Shown here in pieces: positions 9,626 to 19,024 of a stretch of 64,000 nucleotides of DNA. This DNA is from Vallitalea pronyensis. Its GTDB lineage: Bacteria > Bacillota > Clostridia > Lachnospirales > Vallitaleaceae. The stretch is taken from positions 949,001 through 1,013,000 of the forward strand of contig NZ_CP058649.1 in the NCBI RefSeq assembly GCF_018141445.1, written 5' to 3'. Below the pieces are notes generated by a model, which saw only the letters and a list, made by a program, of their open reading frames with translations, had not been told where the DNA came from and ran no database searches. The first letter of the stretch is position 1. Every line of letters starts with the position of its first letter. A program made the translations under genes and the position numbers.

Positions 9626-9843
9626 GCAAGACGTTCGTAGCTAACTAACTATATACAAAACAGTTCATGTTAAATATTTCAAGAAAAACTAAGTTCATTT
9701 CGATAGATTTTACTAAACCTTAAAACTCCCTTCGGTCAGACAATTAAGGTTCTTAACGTAAAATATATCTTCATTCACTAAGATTTTCTAAGAAATATTT
9801 AAACATCACTTTTTTTGTATATAGTTAGTCAGCTACTGGGCTA
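9626..9843 (-). repeat. 218-bp palindromic element, copy A (reverse orientation)
   Basis: Same family as 25339-25555 and 43355-43570, here inverted. Conserved end GCAAGACGTTCGTA at 9626-9639 and TACTGGGCTA at 9834-9843. Outer arms 9637-9660 and 9813-9836 pair at 23 of 24 positions. Inner arms AACCTTAA (9716-9723) and TTAAGGTT (9744-9751) close the 20-base apical loop. The reverse complement of the conserved GACCGAAGGGAGTTTTAAG lies at 9719-9737. The arm sequences are unlike those of the other two copies although each copy is self-complementary. No target-site duplication or ORF is evident. Confidence 0.85.
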
Positions 9844-10105
9844 CGTTATGTAAAAGTGGCTTAATGAGTTATGTGGTTTTAATGGGTTACATTGAAATTG
9901 ATTTGGTCATTGTAGAACATAATGGGTGATTTATAAATAATGTTAAATTGTTATTTGGATTTGAGGATTTGGGGATATGTGAATGATAATGATGTAGGTA
10001 TTTAAGTTTAATAAAAGGAAAATTAAGTGGTAATGATGTGAGTGGTAGGGGCTTTTATTGCTTATTGCTAAGGGATTATACTTAATGGACTAAATTAAAT
10101 AATGA

Positions 10106-10134
10106 TTGTATCTTTTATTGTACCGATGTATAGT
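10106..10134 (+). promoter_or_regulatory. probable promoter of the ecfA-ecfA-ecfT operon
   Basis: TTGTAT (10106-10111), 17-bp spacer, TATAGT (10129-10134), about 58 bases before the chosen ecfA1 start. Moderate match to the housekeeping consensus. Confidence 0.45.
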
Positions 10135-10191
10135 AGAATAGATAATTATAATAAATGGATGAACATACTGCGTTAGGTGGTGTTTGATAAG

Positions 10192-11043
10192 ATGGAAATG
10201 ATACGTTCTAGGGGTTTGGTTTATGAGTACCATACCCATGATGATCTTGGTGAGTTGGCTTTTAAGAAGAAGGCTCTTGACCAGGTGGATATGGAGATTA
10301 ATGAGGGTGAGTTTGTGGTGATTCTTGGGCATAATGGTTCGGGGAAGTCGACCATGGCGAAGCATTTGAATGCTTTGTTGTTACCTACAGAGGGGACTTT
10401 GTGGGTGAAGGGGATGGATACGAGTAATCCGGAGGATGTTTGGCATATTAGGCAGGCTGCGGGGATGGTGTTTCAGAATCCGGATAATCAGATTATTGCT
10501 ACGGTGGTTGAGGAAGATGTGGCTTTTGGGCCTGAGAATATTGGGACTCCGCCTGTTAAGATTAGGAAGAGGGTAGATGAGGCGTTAGATACGGTAGATA
10601 TGAAGATGTATCGGACGCATTCGCCTAATAAGCTATCGGGTGGTCAGAAACAGCGTATTGCTATAGCAGGTGTGCTTGCCATGCGGCCTGAGTGTATTAT
10701 ATTGGATGAGCCTACGGCTATGTTGGATCCTTCTGGTAGGAAGGAAGTCATTGATACGGTTAAGCGATTGAATAAAGAAGAGGGTATAACGATTATTCTC
10801 ATTACCCATTATATGGAAGAAGCTATAGAGGCGGATCGTATTTATGTGATGGATGAAGGAAAGATTGCCATGCAAGGGAAACCGGAAGATGTTTTTGTAC
10901 GCGTGGATAAGATGAAGGCACTTGGATTGGATGTGCCTCAAGTAACAGAGCTGACGTATATGCTAAGGAAACAGGGATTTGAGATTCCTGCTAATATACT
11001 TAATGTAAAGGAAATGGTTGATGCCTTATGTCAATTAAAATAG
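10192..11043 (+). CDS. ecfA1: ECF transporter energizing ATPase EcfA1
   Basis: ATPase subunit of the shared energy-coupling-factor vitamin/metal uptake module. Walker [10 protein letters not shown] at residues 46-54, signature [13 protein letters not shown], Walker [10 protein letters not shown], and the switch His in ITHYMEEA. The ATG at 10192 has AGGTGGTG about ten bases upstream; a GTG at 10177 would add five residues. The codon usage is extraordinary: over 10261-10620, 112 of 120 third positions are G or T, fading later in the gene. The protein itself looks intact, so this is strand-biased substitution rather than decay. It overlaps ecfA2 by 16 bases. Confidence 0.93.
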   Translation: MEMIRSRGLVYEYHTHDDLGELAFKKKALDQVDMEINEGEFVVILGHNGSGKSTMAKHLNALLLPTEGTLWVKGMDTSNPEDVWHIRQAAGMVFQNPDNQIIATVVEEDVAFGPENIGTPPVKIRKRVDEALDTVDMKMYRTHSPNKLSGGQKQRIAIAGVLAMRPECIILDEPTAMLDPSGRKEVIDTVKRLNKEEGITIILITHYMEEAIEADRIYVMDEGKIAMQGKPEDVFVRVDKMKALGLDVPQVTELTYMLRKQGFEIPANILNVKEMVDALCQLK

Positions 11044-11888
11044 AGAACTTGAGTTATGTATACAGTGAAGGAACGCCATTTGAAAAGAAAGCACTTGATG
11101 GGGTTACCTTAGAGATAGATAATGGAGAATTTGTTGGGCTTATTGGTCATACAGGTTCAGGTAAATCTACGCTGATTCAGCACTTTAACGGGCTTTTTAA
11201 ACCTTCTGAAGGCAATGTGTATGTGCAGGGTGAGGATATACATGGAGAAGACGTGAAACTAAGTGATATCAGACAGAAAGTGGGGCTTGTGTTTCAGTAT
11301 CCAGAGCATCAGCTGTTTGAAATGACAGTATACAAGGATGTATCCTTTGGGCCTGTAAACATGGGGCTTAATGCTTCAGAAGTGGATAGTCGTGTGAAAG
11401 AAGCCCTTCATATTGTTGGGTTATCGGAAGAGGTTTATGAGAAGTCTCCTTTTGAGCTGTCTGGAGGTCAGAAGCGGCGGGTAGCTATAGCAGGAGTTTT
11501 AGCCATGAAGCCTGATGTCTTGATATTGGATGAACCTACTGCAGGGTTAGATCCTAGAGGTCGGGATGAAATTCTAGAAGAAATTAAGAAGCTCCATGAT
11601 GAATTAGGGATTACGGTTATTCTTGTGTCCCACAGCATGGAAGATATTGGTAAATATGTGGATCGTATCATTGTTATGGACAGAGGTCACATCAAGTATG
11701 ATGATGCACCAAAAAAAGTTTTTCAGCACATTGAGTCATTGGAAAAAATGGGGCTAGGTGTGCCTCAAGTGACCTACCTGATGCGGGAACTGACAGATAA
11801 AGGTTATCATGTCTCTCCTGAAGTCACAACGATTAAAGAGGCATATGACGAACTTATGAAGATGCTAGGTAAGGGTGTGAACTTATGA
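11028..11888 (+). CDS. ecfA2: ECF transporter energizing ATPase EcfA2
   Basis: Second ATPase of the ECF module, 286 residues, forming the heterodimer with EcfA1. Walker [10 protein letters not shown] at 40-48, signature [13 protein letters not shown], Walker [11 protein letters not shown], switch region VSHSMEDI. The start lies inside the end of ecfA1 and the stop overlaps the ecfT start in an ATGA, so the three genes are translationally coupled. Third-position bias toward G/T is much weaker here than in ecfA1. Confidence 0.94.
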   Translation: MSIKIENLSYVYSEGTPFEKKALDGVTLEIDNGEFVGLIGHTGSGKSTLIQHFNGLFKPSEGNVYVQGEDIHGEDVKLSDIRQKVGLVFQYPEHQLFEMTVYKDVSFGPVNMGLNASEVDSRVKEALHIVGLSEEVYEKSPFELSGGQKRRVAIAGVLAMKPDVLILDEPTAGLDPRGRDEILEEIKKLHDELGITVILVSHSMEDIGKYVDRIIVMDRGHIKYDDAPKKVFQHIESLEKMGLGVPQVTYLMRELTDKGYHVSPEVTTIKEAYDELMKMLGKGVNL

Positions 11889-12676
11889 TAAGAGACATAA
11901 CAATTGGTCAGTATTATCCTGTTGATTCCTATATTCATCGATTGGACCCACGTATGAAGTTACTGTGTACGTTGGGATTTATTATATCCTTATTTTTAAC
12001 CAATAGCTTTTGGGGATATTTAACAGCTTTTGTTTTTTTAACCCTCGTGATACGTATTTCTAAAGTGCCATTAAAATTTATGTTAAAAGGCCTGCGATCT
12101 ATATTTATCATTATTATACTCACCGTGGTACTAAATGTGTTTTTCACTAGGGGTGAACATTTGGTGCTTGAGCTTGGGCGGGTTAAAATATATCAAGAAG
12201 GGTTAATTTATGCCGCTTTTATGGCAGCCAGATTGATTTTCCTGATTATTGGGTCATCCATTTTGACTTTAACAACGTCTCCTATTCAATTAACTGATGG
12301 GATAGAGCATGCTTTAAATCCTCTAAAGAAGATTAAGATACCAGCTCATGAGATAGCCATGATGATGACCATTGCTCTAAGATTTATTCCCATACTCTTA
12401 GAGGAGACAGATAAAATTATGAAAGCTCAGATGGCAAGAGGAGCAGATTTTGAATCCGGTGGCATTCTCAAAAGGGCAAAGAGTCTAATACCTTTACTCG
12501 TGCCGTTATTTATATCTGCCTTTAGACGTGCAGATGATTTGGCACTTGCCATGGAAGCGAGATGTTATCGTGGTGGTGAAGGGCGAACCAGGATGAAACA
12601 ATTACAGTATTCCAAGTATGATGCAGTAGCTATAACCTTAATGGTAACGTACATTGTTGTTATGATTATTTTATAA
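11885..12676 (+). CDS. ecfT: ECF transporter transmembrane subunit EcfT
   Basis: Transmembrane coupling subunit that links the two ATPases to interchangeable substrate-binding S components. The 263-residue protein has about five to six hydrophobic segments, the coupling-helix motif [13 protein letters not shown], and a second Ala-Arg motif [10 protein letters not shown]. It overlaps ecfA2 by four bases. No S component is encoded nearby, as usual for group II ECF systems whose S genes are scattered. Confidence 0.93.
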   Translation: MIRDITIGQYYPVDSYIHRLDPRMKLLCTLGFIISLFLTNSFWGYLTAFVFLTLVIRISKVPLKFMLKGLRSIFIIIILTVVLNVFFTRGEHLVLELGRVKIYQEGLIYAAFMAARLIFLIIGSSILTLTTSPIQLTDGIEHALNPLKKIKIPAHEIAMMMTIALRFIPILLEETDKIMKAQMARGADFESGGILKRAKSLIPLLVPLFISAFRRADDLALAMEARCYRGGEGRTRMKQLQYSKYDAVAITLMVTYIVVMIIL

Positions 12677-12804
12677 ACATAAGTTGACATAATTACAAAT
12701 GAGGAATTGTGTCTATAATGAAAATGAGTGCATGTACTAGTAGTTATGGATATTGTGATAAACAAGATTTTAAAAAGGTATTCACAGTAAAGACTGGTGA
12801 TTGG

Positions 12805-13542
12805 ATGAAAAAGATTAAGTTAACAATGGCATATGATGGAAGCAATTACTGTGGTTGGCAGATTCAAAATAATGCTGTGACCGTACAACAGAAAATTCAA
12901 GAAGCCTGTCATAAATTGTTTTCCCGGGAAATAAAATGTGTAGGAGCAAGTCGAACGGACACAGGTGTTCATGCTTTAGGACAAGTTGCTGTCATAGAAG
13001 TGGATACCACCATACCAGATGATCGTATACCTTATGCACTGAACGCTTATTTACCGAATGATATCGTTATCACCCATGCTCAGGAAGTACCAGAGGATTT
13101 TCACCCAAGGTATCAAGCAATAGATAAAACCTATGTGTATAAAATCTATAATGGACCATTTCCAGTGCCTCAATATACCCGATATGCGTATTTTTACCCT
13201 AAGTCATTACATGTAGATAAGATGCAGACAGGTGCTCAGTACCTCATTGGTAGACATGATTTCAAAGCTTTTTGTTCAGCAGGAAGCAGCGTGAAGTCAA
13301 CAGTTCGTGAAATCTATCAATGTGATGTTGCCACTTATAATGGGTGTATTCATATAACCATCAAGGGTAATGGCTTTCTATATAACATGGTTCGCATCAT
13401 TGTTGGGACACTATTAGATATTGGACTGGGTAAAAGAGAACCAGACAGCATGCAATCGATTATAGCGTCACTAAATCGTGAGCAAGCAGGTGTGACAGCT
13501 CCAGCCAAAGGGTTAACATTAGCTGCCATTCAATATGCATAA
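12805..13542 (+). CDS. truA: tRNA pseudouridine(38-40) synthase TruA
   Basis: Converts uridines 38-40 of tRNA anticodon stems to pseudouridine. The catalytic Asp is D52 in ASRTDTGVHALGQ. The ATG at 12805 gives 245 residues, the normal size, and the protein begins KKIKLTMAYDGSNYCGWQIQ. An in-frame ATG at 12718 would add about 29 untypical residues and is not preferred. Follows ecfT as in many Firmicutes. Confidence 0.93.
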   Translation: MKKIKLTMAYDGSNYCGWQIQNNAVTVQQKIQEACHKLFSREIKCVGASRTDTGVHALGQVAVIEVDTTIPDDRIPYALNAYLPNDIVITHAQEVPEDFHPRYQAIDKTYVYKIYNGPFPVPQYTRYAYFYPKSLHVDKMQTGAQYLIGRHDFKAFCSAGSSVKSTVREIYQCDVATYNGCIHITIKGNGFLYNMVRIIVGTLLDIGLGKREPDSMQSIIASLNREQAGVTAPAKGLTLAAIQYA

Positions 13543-13616
13543 TGGATAACATAAGAGAAGCTATGAATAAGATGATGAAGAAAATAAAGAAACTAAATAA
13601 AAAGATGAAGCAATAA
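13542..13616 (+). CDS. possible 24-residue Lys/Met-rich peptide coupled to truA
   Basis: The truA stop codon overlaps an ATG (TAATG). The frame reads MDNIREAMNKMMKKIKKLNK then KMKQ: 5 Met and 8 Lys of 24 residues, potentially an amphipathic cationic helix. There is no separate ribosome-binding site, so expression would depend on termination-reinitiation. It may be chance in A/G-rich DNA; the even heptad-like spacing is the only positive sign. Confidence 0.22.
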   Translation: MDNIREAMNKMMKKIKKLNKKMKQ

Positions 13617-13671
13617 GAGGGTTATTAACAAACATAACAACGTTGAAGGGATTGTTAAGGAGGCGATTAGT

Positions 13672-14808
13672 GTGCGATATAAAATAATGTTTTTTTTCGT
13701 GGCACTGTTAAGTTTAGGGTTTTTGACACAAGATGTATATGGGGCTTCACCCAATGATCAATATGAAGAAACAGATGAGATTATACCGGGAAAAGTACTA
13801 GCCATACTAAGAGATGAACAAGAAGTATTAGAAACATCTGGTGGCGATTACATACAAAAAATACAGGTCCTTAAAGTAAAACTTTTAAAAGGACCAGATA
13901 AGGGTCAGTTAATCGAAGTATACAATACCACAGATGGTATCATGGGAACCAGTTTAGATGCAAAAGTGGGAGACGAATTGTATTGCCGGATTGAAAGAGA
14001 TGAAAAAGGCAATATAGTACGTGGCTATATTGATAAGGTAAAACGGGACCGGTATCTTATTTTGCTGGTTGTGATATTTATTCTACTCACATTAGGGATT
14101 GGTCGTCTACAAGGACTTAAAACCTTGATTACACTGGGTATTACCATTGTAGGTGTCTACTATATGTTACGGGGCATTATTAATGGGCAAGATCCAATCC
14201 TTATATCAATCCTTGTATCACTTGTGGTAACCATCATCACCATGTTTATTATTGGTGGTTTTAACCGTAAGGCTATATCGGCTATAATAGGCACATTATC
14301 AGGGGTCCTTATTGCAGGAATCATTGCATTAATCGTTGGCTATTATGGTAGTTTATCAGGTCTTGGGACAACAGAAGCCCAGATGCTGTTATTTGCCACA
14401 GATACGTTGCAATTGGATTTTAAAGGCATCTTATTTGCCAGTATTTTATTAGGGACACTTGGTGCGGTAATGGATGTTTGTATGTCCATATCCTCATCCA
14501 TTACAGAATTAAAATCAAATAATCCTCTCATGTCCGTTGGTCAATTATTCAAATCAGGTATGAACATTGGAAAAGATGTGATGGGCACCATGTCCAATAC
14601 ACTTATATTAGCTTATGCTGGTACGTCCTTATGTCTCATGTTGTTATTTATGGTGAATGACATGTCTTTTGCACATATTATCAATATGGATCAAATATCC
14701 ACAGAAATTGTAAGAGCCATGGCAGGAACCATCGGACTGATTATATCCATACCTATTACGGCAATTGTATCAGCATTACTTGCTAAAACAGACTATGATG
14801 CCATGTAA
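13672..14808 (+). CDS. YibE/F-like multi-pass membrane protein
   Basis: The 378-residue protein has a signal-type N-terminus (IMFFFVALLSLGFLTQDVYG), a soluble external domain to about residue 125, then seven or so hydrophobic segments, matching the YibE/F family. Function of that family is unknown in detail. The GTG start at 13672 is supported by AAGGAGG eight bases upstream. It interrupts the common truA-rplM-rpsI order. Its stop is followed by 258 bp with the rplM promoter. Confidence 0.8.
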   Translation: MRYKIMFFFVALLSLGFLTQDVYGASPNDQYEETDEIIPGKVLAILRDEQEVLETSGGDYIQKIQVLKVKLLKGPDKGQLIEVYNTTDGIMGTSLDAKVGDELYCRIERDEKGNIVRGYIDKVKRDRYLILLVVIFILLTLGIGRLQGLKTLITLGITIVGVYYMLRGIINGQDPILISILVSLVVTIITMFIIGGFNRKAISAIIGTLSGVLIAGIIALIVGYYGSLSGLGTTEAQMLLFATDTLQLDFKGILFASILLGTLGAVMDVCMSISSSITELKSNNPLMSVGQLFKSGMNIGKDVMGTMSNTLILAYAGTSLCLMLLFMVNDMSFAHIINMDQISTEIVRAMAGTIGLIISIPITAIVSALLAKTDYDAM

Positions 14809-14952
14809 CAATATGTCTCTTTTAAGGCATTGATGATGGGGTTCTGCTGCCATTATTTACATGATTATAATGGTTTTATGGAGAAATATCTATCTGCCAT
14901 TCAAGATAACCTATTGAATAGGCTATAATTAAAGGAATTTATTAAAAATCAC

Positions 14953-14981
14953 TTGACACACCTGGCTGGTTGTACTATAAT
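14953..14981 (+). promoter_or_regulatory. consensus promoter of rplM-rpsI
   Basis: Perfect TTGACA (14953-14958), 17-bp spacer, perfect TATAAT (14976-14981). An 80-base leader follows before rplM, the position where L13 autoregulatory leaders occur in Firmicutes; I cannot confirm that structure by eye. Confidence 0.88.
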
Positions 14982-15066
14982 ATTGTAGCGTGAGTTGTAA
15001 ATTGAAATCCAATAGCCCCGGGTTTTAAAATACATGAGAAAATGAACTGAATAAGGAGGGAACTCG

Positions 15067-15501
15067 ATGAAAACTTTTATGGCAAAAGCTGAAACAGTTG
15101 AGAGAAAATGGTATATCGTTGATGCTGAAGGTCACACATTAGGACGTTTAACATCAGAAGTAGCGAAAGTATTAATCGGAAAGCATAAGCCTGTCTATAC
15201 ACCACATGTTGATACTGGCGATCACGTTATTATCATTAATGCAGATAAAGTTGTGTTAACTGGTAAGAAATTAGAGCAGAAATTATATAGATGGCACACT
15301 GGACATCCAGGTGGATTAAAAGAGGTTCCATATAAAGAAATGATGAAAAACAAACCTGAAGAAGTTGTTATGCATGCAGTAAAAGGTATGCTTCCAAAGA
15401 ACAAATTAGGTAGCAAAATGCTTAAGAAGTTACGTGTATATAGAGGTACTGAGCATAACCATGCAGCTCAAAAACCTGAAGTATTAGAAATTAAATACTA
15501 G
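15067..15501 (+). CDS. rplM: 50S ribosomal protein L13
   Basis: Early-assembly large-subunit protein. The 144-residue protein has [40 protein letters not shown] and [20 protein letters not shown], all L13 signatures. AAGGAGGG precedes the ATG. Driven by its own perfect promoter because the YibE/F gene separates it from truA. Confidence 0.97.
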   Translation: MKTFMAKAETVERKWYIVDAEGHTLGRLTSEVAKVLIGKHKPVYTPHVDTGDHVIIINADKVVLTGKKLEQKLYRWHTGHPGGLKEVPYKEMMKNKPEEVVMHAVKGMLPKNKLGSKMLKKLRVYRGTEHNHAAQKPEVLEIKY

Positions 15502-15528
15502 TGTTCCATACTGAAAGGAGGAATAGAA

Positions 15529-15921
15529 TTGGCTGAATTAAAATATTACGGTACAGGTCGTAGAAAGCATAGTGTAGCAAGAGTTTACTTAGTTCCTGGA
15601 ACAGGTAAAATTACGATTAATAAAAGAGATATAGATGATTACTGTGGTTATGAAACATTAAAAGTAACCATTCGCCAGCCTTTAGCATTAACACATACAG
15701 CAGATAAGTTTGATGTGCTTGTTAACGTGCACGGTGGTGGATTCACAGGTCAAGCAGGTGCTATTCGTCATGGTATCTCAAGAGCATTATTACAAGCAGA
15801 TGATGAATTCCGTCCAGCTCTTAAAAAAGCAGGTTTCTTAACAAGAGACCCAAGAATGAAGGAAAGAAAGAAATACGGACTCAAGGCTGCAAGACGTGCA
15901 CCTCAGTTCTCAAAGAGATAA
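15529..15921 (+). CDS. rpsI: 30S ribosomal protein S9
   Basis: S9 reaches the P-site tRNA with its C-terminal tail. The 130-residue product contains [38 protein letters not shown] and the tail [17 protein letters not shown] ending in the conserved Lys-Arg. TTG start at 15529 with AAAGGAGG upstream. Ends at a clear terminator. Confidence 0.97.
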   Translation: MAELKYYGTGRRKHSVARVYLVPGTGKITINKRDIDDYCGYETLKVTIRQPLALTHTADKFDVLVNVHGGGFTGQAGAIRHGISRALLQADDEFRPALKKAGFLTRDPRMKERKKYGLKAARRAPQFSKR

Positions 15922-15936
15922 TTTATTTCAAATTAC

Positions 15937-15971
15937 AATCCCTCAGACAGTCATGTTTGAGGGATTTTTAC
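15937..15971 (+). terminator. terminator after rpsI
   Basis: 9-bp perfect stem AATCCCTCA (15937-15945) with TGAGGGATT (15958-15966), followed by TTTTA. Confidence 0.8.
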
Positions 15972-16175
15972 ATGAATAAAAATAAACAAATAATAGGAAT
16001 AAAAACCAGTTTATAAGAAAGATCAATTTCTATCATGCTAGACAAGCAAACACAAGAGTAGTAATATAGGGTTGTAGCTATCGGGAATAAAGTAGAGATG
16101 TTATCGTAAGTAAAGGTAAATGAGTAAACTCTTTTAAGGTAAGCGTTATTTTTGAGAGTAGGGTGGAGGGAATAG

Positions 16176-18185
16176 ATGAATAAACAATTGATACTATTAG
16201 TGATCATTATAATAAGTCTTTGTGGGTGTACATATAGTAAAGAACAGCATAAAAGTAATCCTGATGATGAAGGAAATACACATAGCATTGAAAAAGAGAT
16301 GAATGAGCTTTCATCCGCAGAAGACCATTTAGATAATAATAATCATGATGTTGAGCTTAACAATCAATTAGCTTCAGAAAATGAAGATGCTGAAGTGGCC
16401 TTTAATGCTGAAAAAACAGTAGAGGAAACCCCAATAATAGATGGTATGAAAGGTGAAAAAGACAATAGTGACGTTCCAATACAGGATAAGGGTTTAAATA
16501 AAGATGAAGCATCAAATAAAAAAGAATTGGAGCCACTTCAGGTTAAGATTCACCTAAACACTCAGAATGAAAACAGCAATATACAATTGCCCAATACATG
16601 TAAAATAACGGGTTCACATTGGTCTGATAAACTACTAGTAGAAATTACCCCAAAGAACAATGTTGAACTATCTAAAGAACTTTTAAATACATTAGATGAT
16701 TTGTATATGTATGCCAACTGCGTAATTGAAAACAATACACTTCAAATGTTAGTTCCCATAGACGATGCATTTGAGTTTAAAAGTGAAGATTTGAATATCG
16801 TTGGGTACTCATTAGTAGAAGACGTCTTAATAGAATCTGGTTATAGTAAAATGAAATATGATATTATACGATATAACAAAGAACATACCCAAGAATTATT
16901 TTATACGGGTGATATAGTAGATGATTATCTGAATGTGGATATTATATTTGAAGAAGCTCAGAATCAAGAAGCAATTGAAGCTGCACTATTGGATAATTTA
17001 GTTGGATTAGAAAGTGAAAGCCAGTTGCCAGACGTTCAATTTACATGGCAAGATCAATACATATTAAACATGTATATAACCAATATGGCTGAAGGAATAG
17101 ATTACGCTATTAATTTTAATGGGTTTATCCAATTAAATGGTGCCATTTACTATGAGGTTATTCATCATTACCAAGGATTTGATGGTTTGTATCATTATAC
17201 TTATCCTGAAATATATGGATTTCATAAGTTGCCCAAACAGAGCATTATTGATTTTAACCTTAATACCTTACAAGAAGAACAAATTGGAATGATTAAACAT
17301 TATTGTTTTAGTATTGGTCAAATATGGAAGGCATCTAATAAATTGATAGTGGGTATACAAGGTGAATGGGGGTATTATACCTTTATTTATGATTATGTGC
17401 ATCATCAATTGATGAGTGAAGACGCTTTATATGTCTTTAACTATGAAGATGTAAGAAAAAGAGACAAATACGCGTATATCTTACTAGAATCAAATCTGAT
17501 GAAAATAGACATGGAAACATTGGAGGTTGTTAGCAAGGTAGATAATAACACATTGGATATAGACGTGATTAAGTATAATGAACATACAAATCAGTTAATT
17601 GGGTTACGTTATAATTACGATAAAGAGTCGTCTTATCTTATGTTGATAGATGAAAACTTAAATACTATAAGTGAGATAGCTATTAAGTATAAACCATTAA
17701 TTGGGTTTCTAGCTTACTACGAATTATATTGGGTTGATGATGAACATGTAGCTATTGCAGGTGGAGAAAAACATGCCATCAATACCTATATCTATAATAT
17801 AAAATCAGGTAAGCAGATAAATGTTATAACAAATGAAAAGATAGTATCCATTTCACCTCATTATCAATATATGATTTTTTCAGACTTAAAATCCAATACA
17901 CTGAAAGTTAGAAATATCAAGCATGAAGTTATAGCAGAAATAACGGTAAAAAAAGATTTTACAATTCCATTATATCAGTACTATGATTTTTGGCATGATC
18001 AATATTTTTACTTGCATGTAGGTGATACAAATAAAATGCTTATCATGGAGATGGAATCATTGACGAGTAAATATGTTGAGCTGCCTTATGAAAGAGCTGC
18101 TATTTTAGAAATTGTTGATGAAACAACAATTAGGCTTGTAACCAATACAGATAGCATGACAAAGAGTTCATGTATTGACTGGTAA
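16176..18185 (+). CDS. large secreted lipoprotein of unknown function
   Basis: A 669-residue protein with a lipoprotein signal peptide (hydrophobic run then LCGC at the lipobox, Cys at about residue 17). Residues 20-110 are low-complexity and rich in Asp, Glu, Asn and Lys, a probable cell-wall-spanning linker. The remainder is Tyr-rich with repeated short beta-type stretches (for example YEVIHHYQGFDGLYHYTYPE), which could be a propeller-like fold; I do not recognise a family. GGAGGG supports the ATG. Monocistronic: a terminator lies before and after. Confidence 0.8.
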   Translation: MNKQLILLVIIIISLCGCTYSKEQHKSNPDDEGNTHSIEKEMNELSSAEDHLDNNNHDVELNNQLASENEDAEVAFNAEKTVEETPIIDGMKGEKDNSDVPIQDKGLNKDEASNKKELEPLQVKIHLNTQNENSNIQLPNTCKITGSHWSDKLLVEITPKNNVELSKELLNTLDDLYMYANCVIENNTLQMLVPIDDAFEFKSEDLNIVGYSLVEDVLIESGYSKMKYDIIRYNKEHTQELFYTGDIVDDYLNVDIIFEEAQNQEAIEAALLDNLVGLESESQLPDVQFTWQDQYILNMYITNMAEGIDYAINFNGFIQLNGAIYYEVIHHYQGFDGLYHYTYPEIYGFHKLPKQSIIDFNLNTLQEEQIGMIKHYCFSIGQIWKASNKLIVGIQGEWGYYTFIYDYVHHQLMSEDALYVFNYEDVRKRDKYAYILLESNLMKIDMETLEVVSKVDNNTLDIDVIKYNEHTNQLIGLRYNYDKESSYLMLIDENLNTISEIAIKYKPLIGFLAYYELYWVDDEHVAIAGGEKHAINTYIYNIKSGKQINVITNEKIVSISPHYQYMIFSDLKSNTLKVRNIKHEVIAEITVKKDFTIPLYQYYDFWHDQYFYLHVGDTNKMLIMEMESLTSKYVELPYERAAILEIVDETTIRLVTNTDSMTKSSCIDW

Positions 18186-18196
18186 GAGAAGATGTG

Positions 18197-18231
18197 TCCC
18201 TCAATCATTCGTGGTTGAGGGGCTTTTTTTG
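18197..18231 (+). terminator. terminator after the lipoprotein gene
   Basis: CCCTCAA (18198-18204) pairs with TTGAGGG (18215-18221) and is followed by GCTTTTTTTG. Confidence 0.8.
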
Positions 18232-18519
18232 TTTTATATGAAAATCCTTGATGTTGCGTGTGAAATTGAAGTGTTTCCATATGCGTCAAGGACTTTCTAT
18301 ACGAAGCAACTTGCTTAGCAAGACGAGATTAGTCGCTTTGTTAAGAACAGATTAGACGAATATTATAGCGCTAAAAAATATAATTAGATACATCATATCC
18401 AGATATACCCTATTAATTTCAAGTTATTTCATAAATATTGTCGTCTGATGAAACTTTTAGCCTGTTCATGTTATCTAACTAATAGACATTAATTTATAAT
18501 AAGAAACATGGGAGGATGA
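18232..18519 (+). other. intergenic region with weak inverted repeats
   Basis: Contains a near-perfect inverted repeat AAAATCCTTGA / TCAAGGACTTT (about 18240-18298) and a looser one pairing the AGACGA-ATATT region near 18353 with AATATTGTCGTCT near 18436. Neither has the conserved ends or loop of the 217-bp family. No gene is seen. Confidence 0.4.
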
Positions 18520-19005
18520 ATGATGATGGGTTATAAAAAAAGAGTAAGGATTGGTCTGCTATTCATGCTATTGCTAAGCATAGCAGCTGGGTGTTCCTCA
18601 AAAAAAGAGGATGACGTAAAAGATTTTGATATGCAAAAGCTTGCAGACCAATTACAGGAGGAACTAGGATTCGAGGCATTAATAAAAGCAGAAGAGGCCG
18701 TTGTATTTGATTTATATCCTCTGGAAAAAGAGGATGTGGATGCTTACTTGGTGTATGTCAGTTCTGGTGCCACCACGGAGGAAATAGCCATATTTAAAGC
18801 TCGTGAAAAGGACAAGGTTGAAGATATGATGGCATCCATTCAAACCAGAATCGCAGACCAAGAAGAGTCTTTTGCTACATATCGGCCAGAAGAATTAACA
18901 CGCTTAGAAAATAAACGGATTGAGCAACGTGGGCAATATGTGATCTTATGTATCTCTAATAATCCAGATAAAGCATTAGACGTTATTGATAATGTCATTG
19001 GGTAG
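18520..19005 (+). CDS. DUF4358 lipoprotein
   Basis: A 161-residue predicted lipoprotein (signal MLLLSIAAGC with lipobox Cys near residue 25). The mature part matches the style of DUF4358 (short alpha/beta domain with LGFEALIKAEEAVVFDLYPL and a C-terminal DVIDNVIG). ATGs at 18520, 18523 and 18526 all fit the GGAGG upstream. The gene overlaps the hydrolase region that follows by spacing of 19 bases, and DUF4358 proteins often accompany SGNH-MBOAT acylation genes, suggesting an envelope role. Confidence 0.78.
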   Translation: MMMGYKKRVRIGLLFMLLLSIAAGCSSKKEDDVKDFDMQKLADQLQEELGFEALIKAEEAVVFDLYPLEKEDVDAYLVYVSSGATTEEIAIFKAREKDKVEDMMASIQTRIADQEESFATYRPEELTRLENKRIEQRGQYVILCISNNPDKALDVIDNVIG

Positions 19006-19024
19006 ACATAGAGGGGAAGATGAC

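Larger units (their letters stand above)
9546..10191 (+). other. G/T-biased intergenic region holding palindromic element copy A
   Basis: About 650 bp between rplQ and ecfA1, genes that are usually adjacent. The + strand outside the element is strikingly poor in C (for instance 9546-9625 and 9850-10080). It contains the 218-bp element copy A and a probable ecf promoter near 10106. No ORF with a ribosome-binding site is seen. Confidence 0.7.

Noticed and set aside
10192..11043. ecfA1 as a horizontally acquired gene because of codon use
   Set aside because: Its order and protein match neighbours, the bias extends into non-coding DNA, and the opposite bias occurs at 46-47 kb. A local strand-biased process explains it better than transfer.
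12709..12804. Longer truA start upstream
   Set aside because: The extra N-terminal residues are unlike the family and the ATG at 12805 gives the normal 245-residue length.
18319..18480. Possible fourth copy of the 217-bp element
   Set aside because: It begins with GCAAGAC and has weak pairing, but lacks the second conserved end, the conserved loop and well-matched arms.
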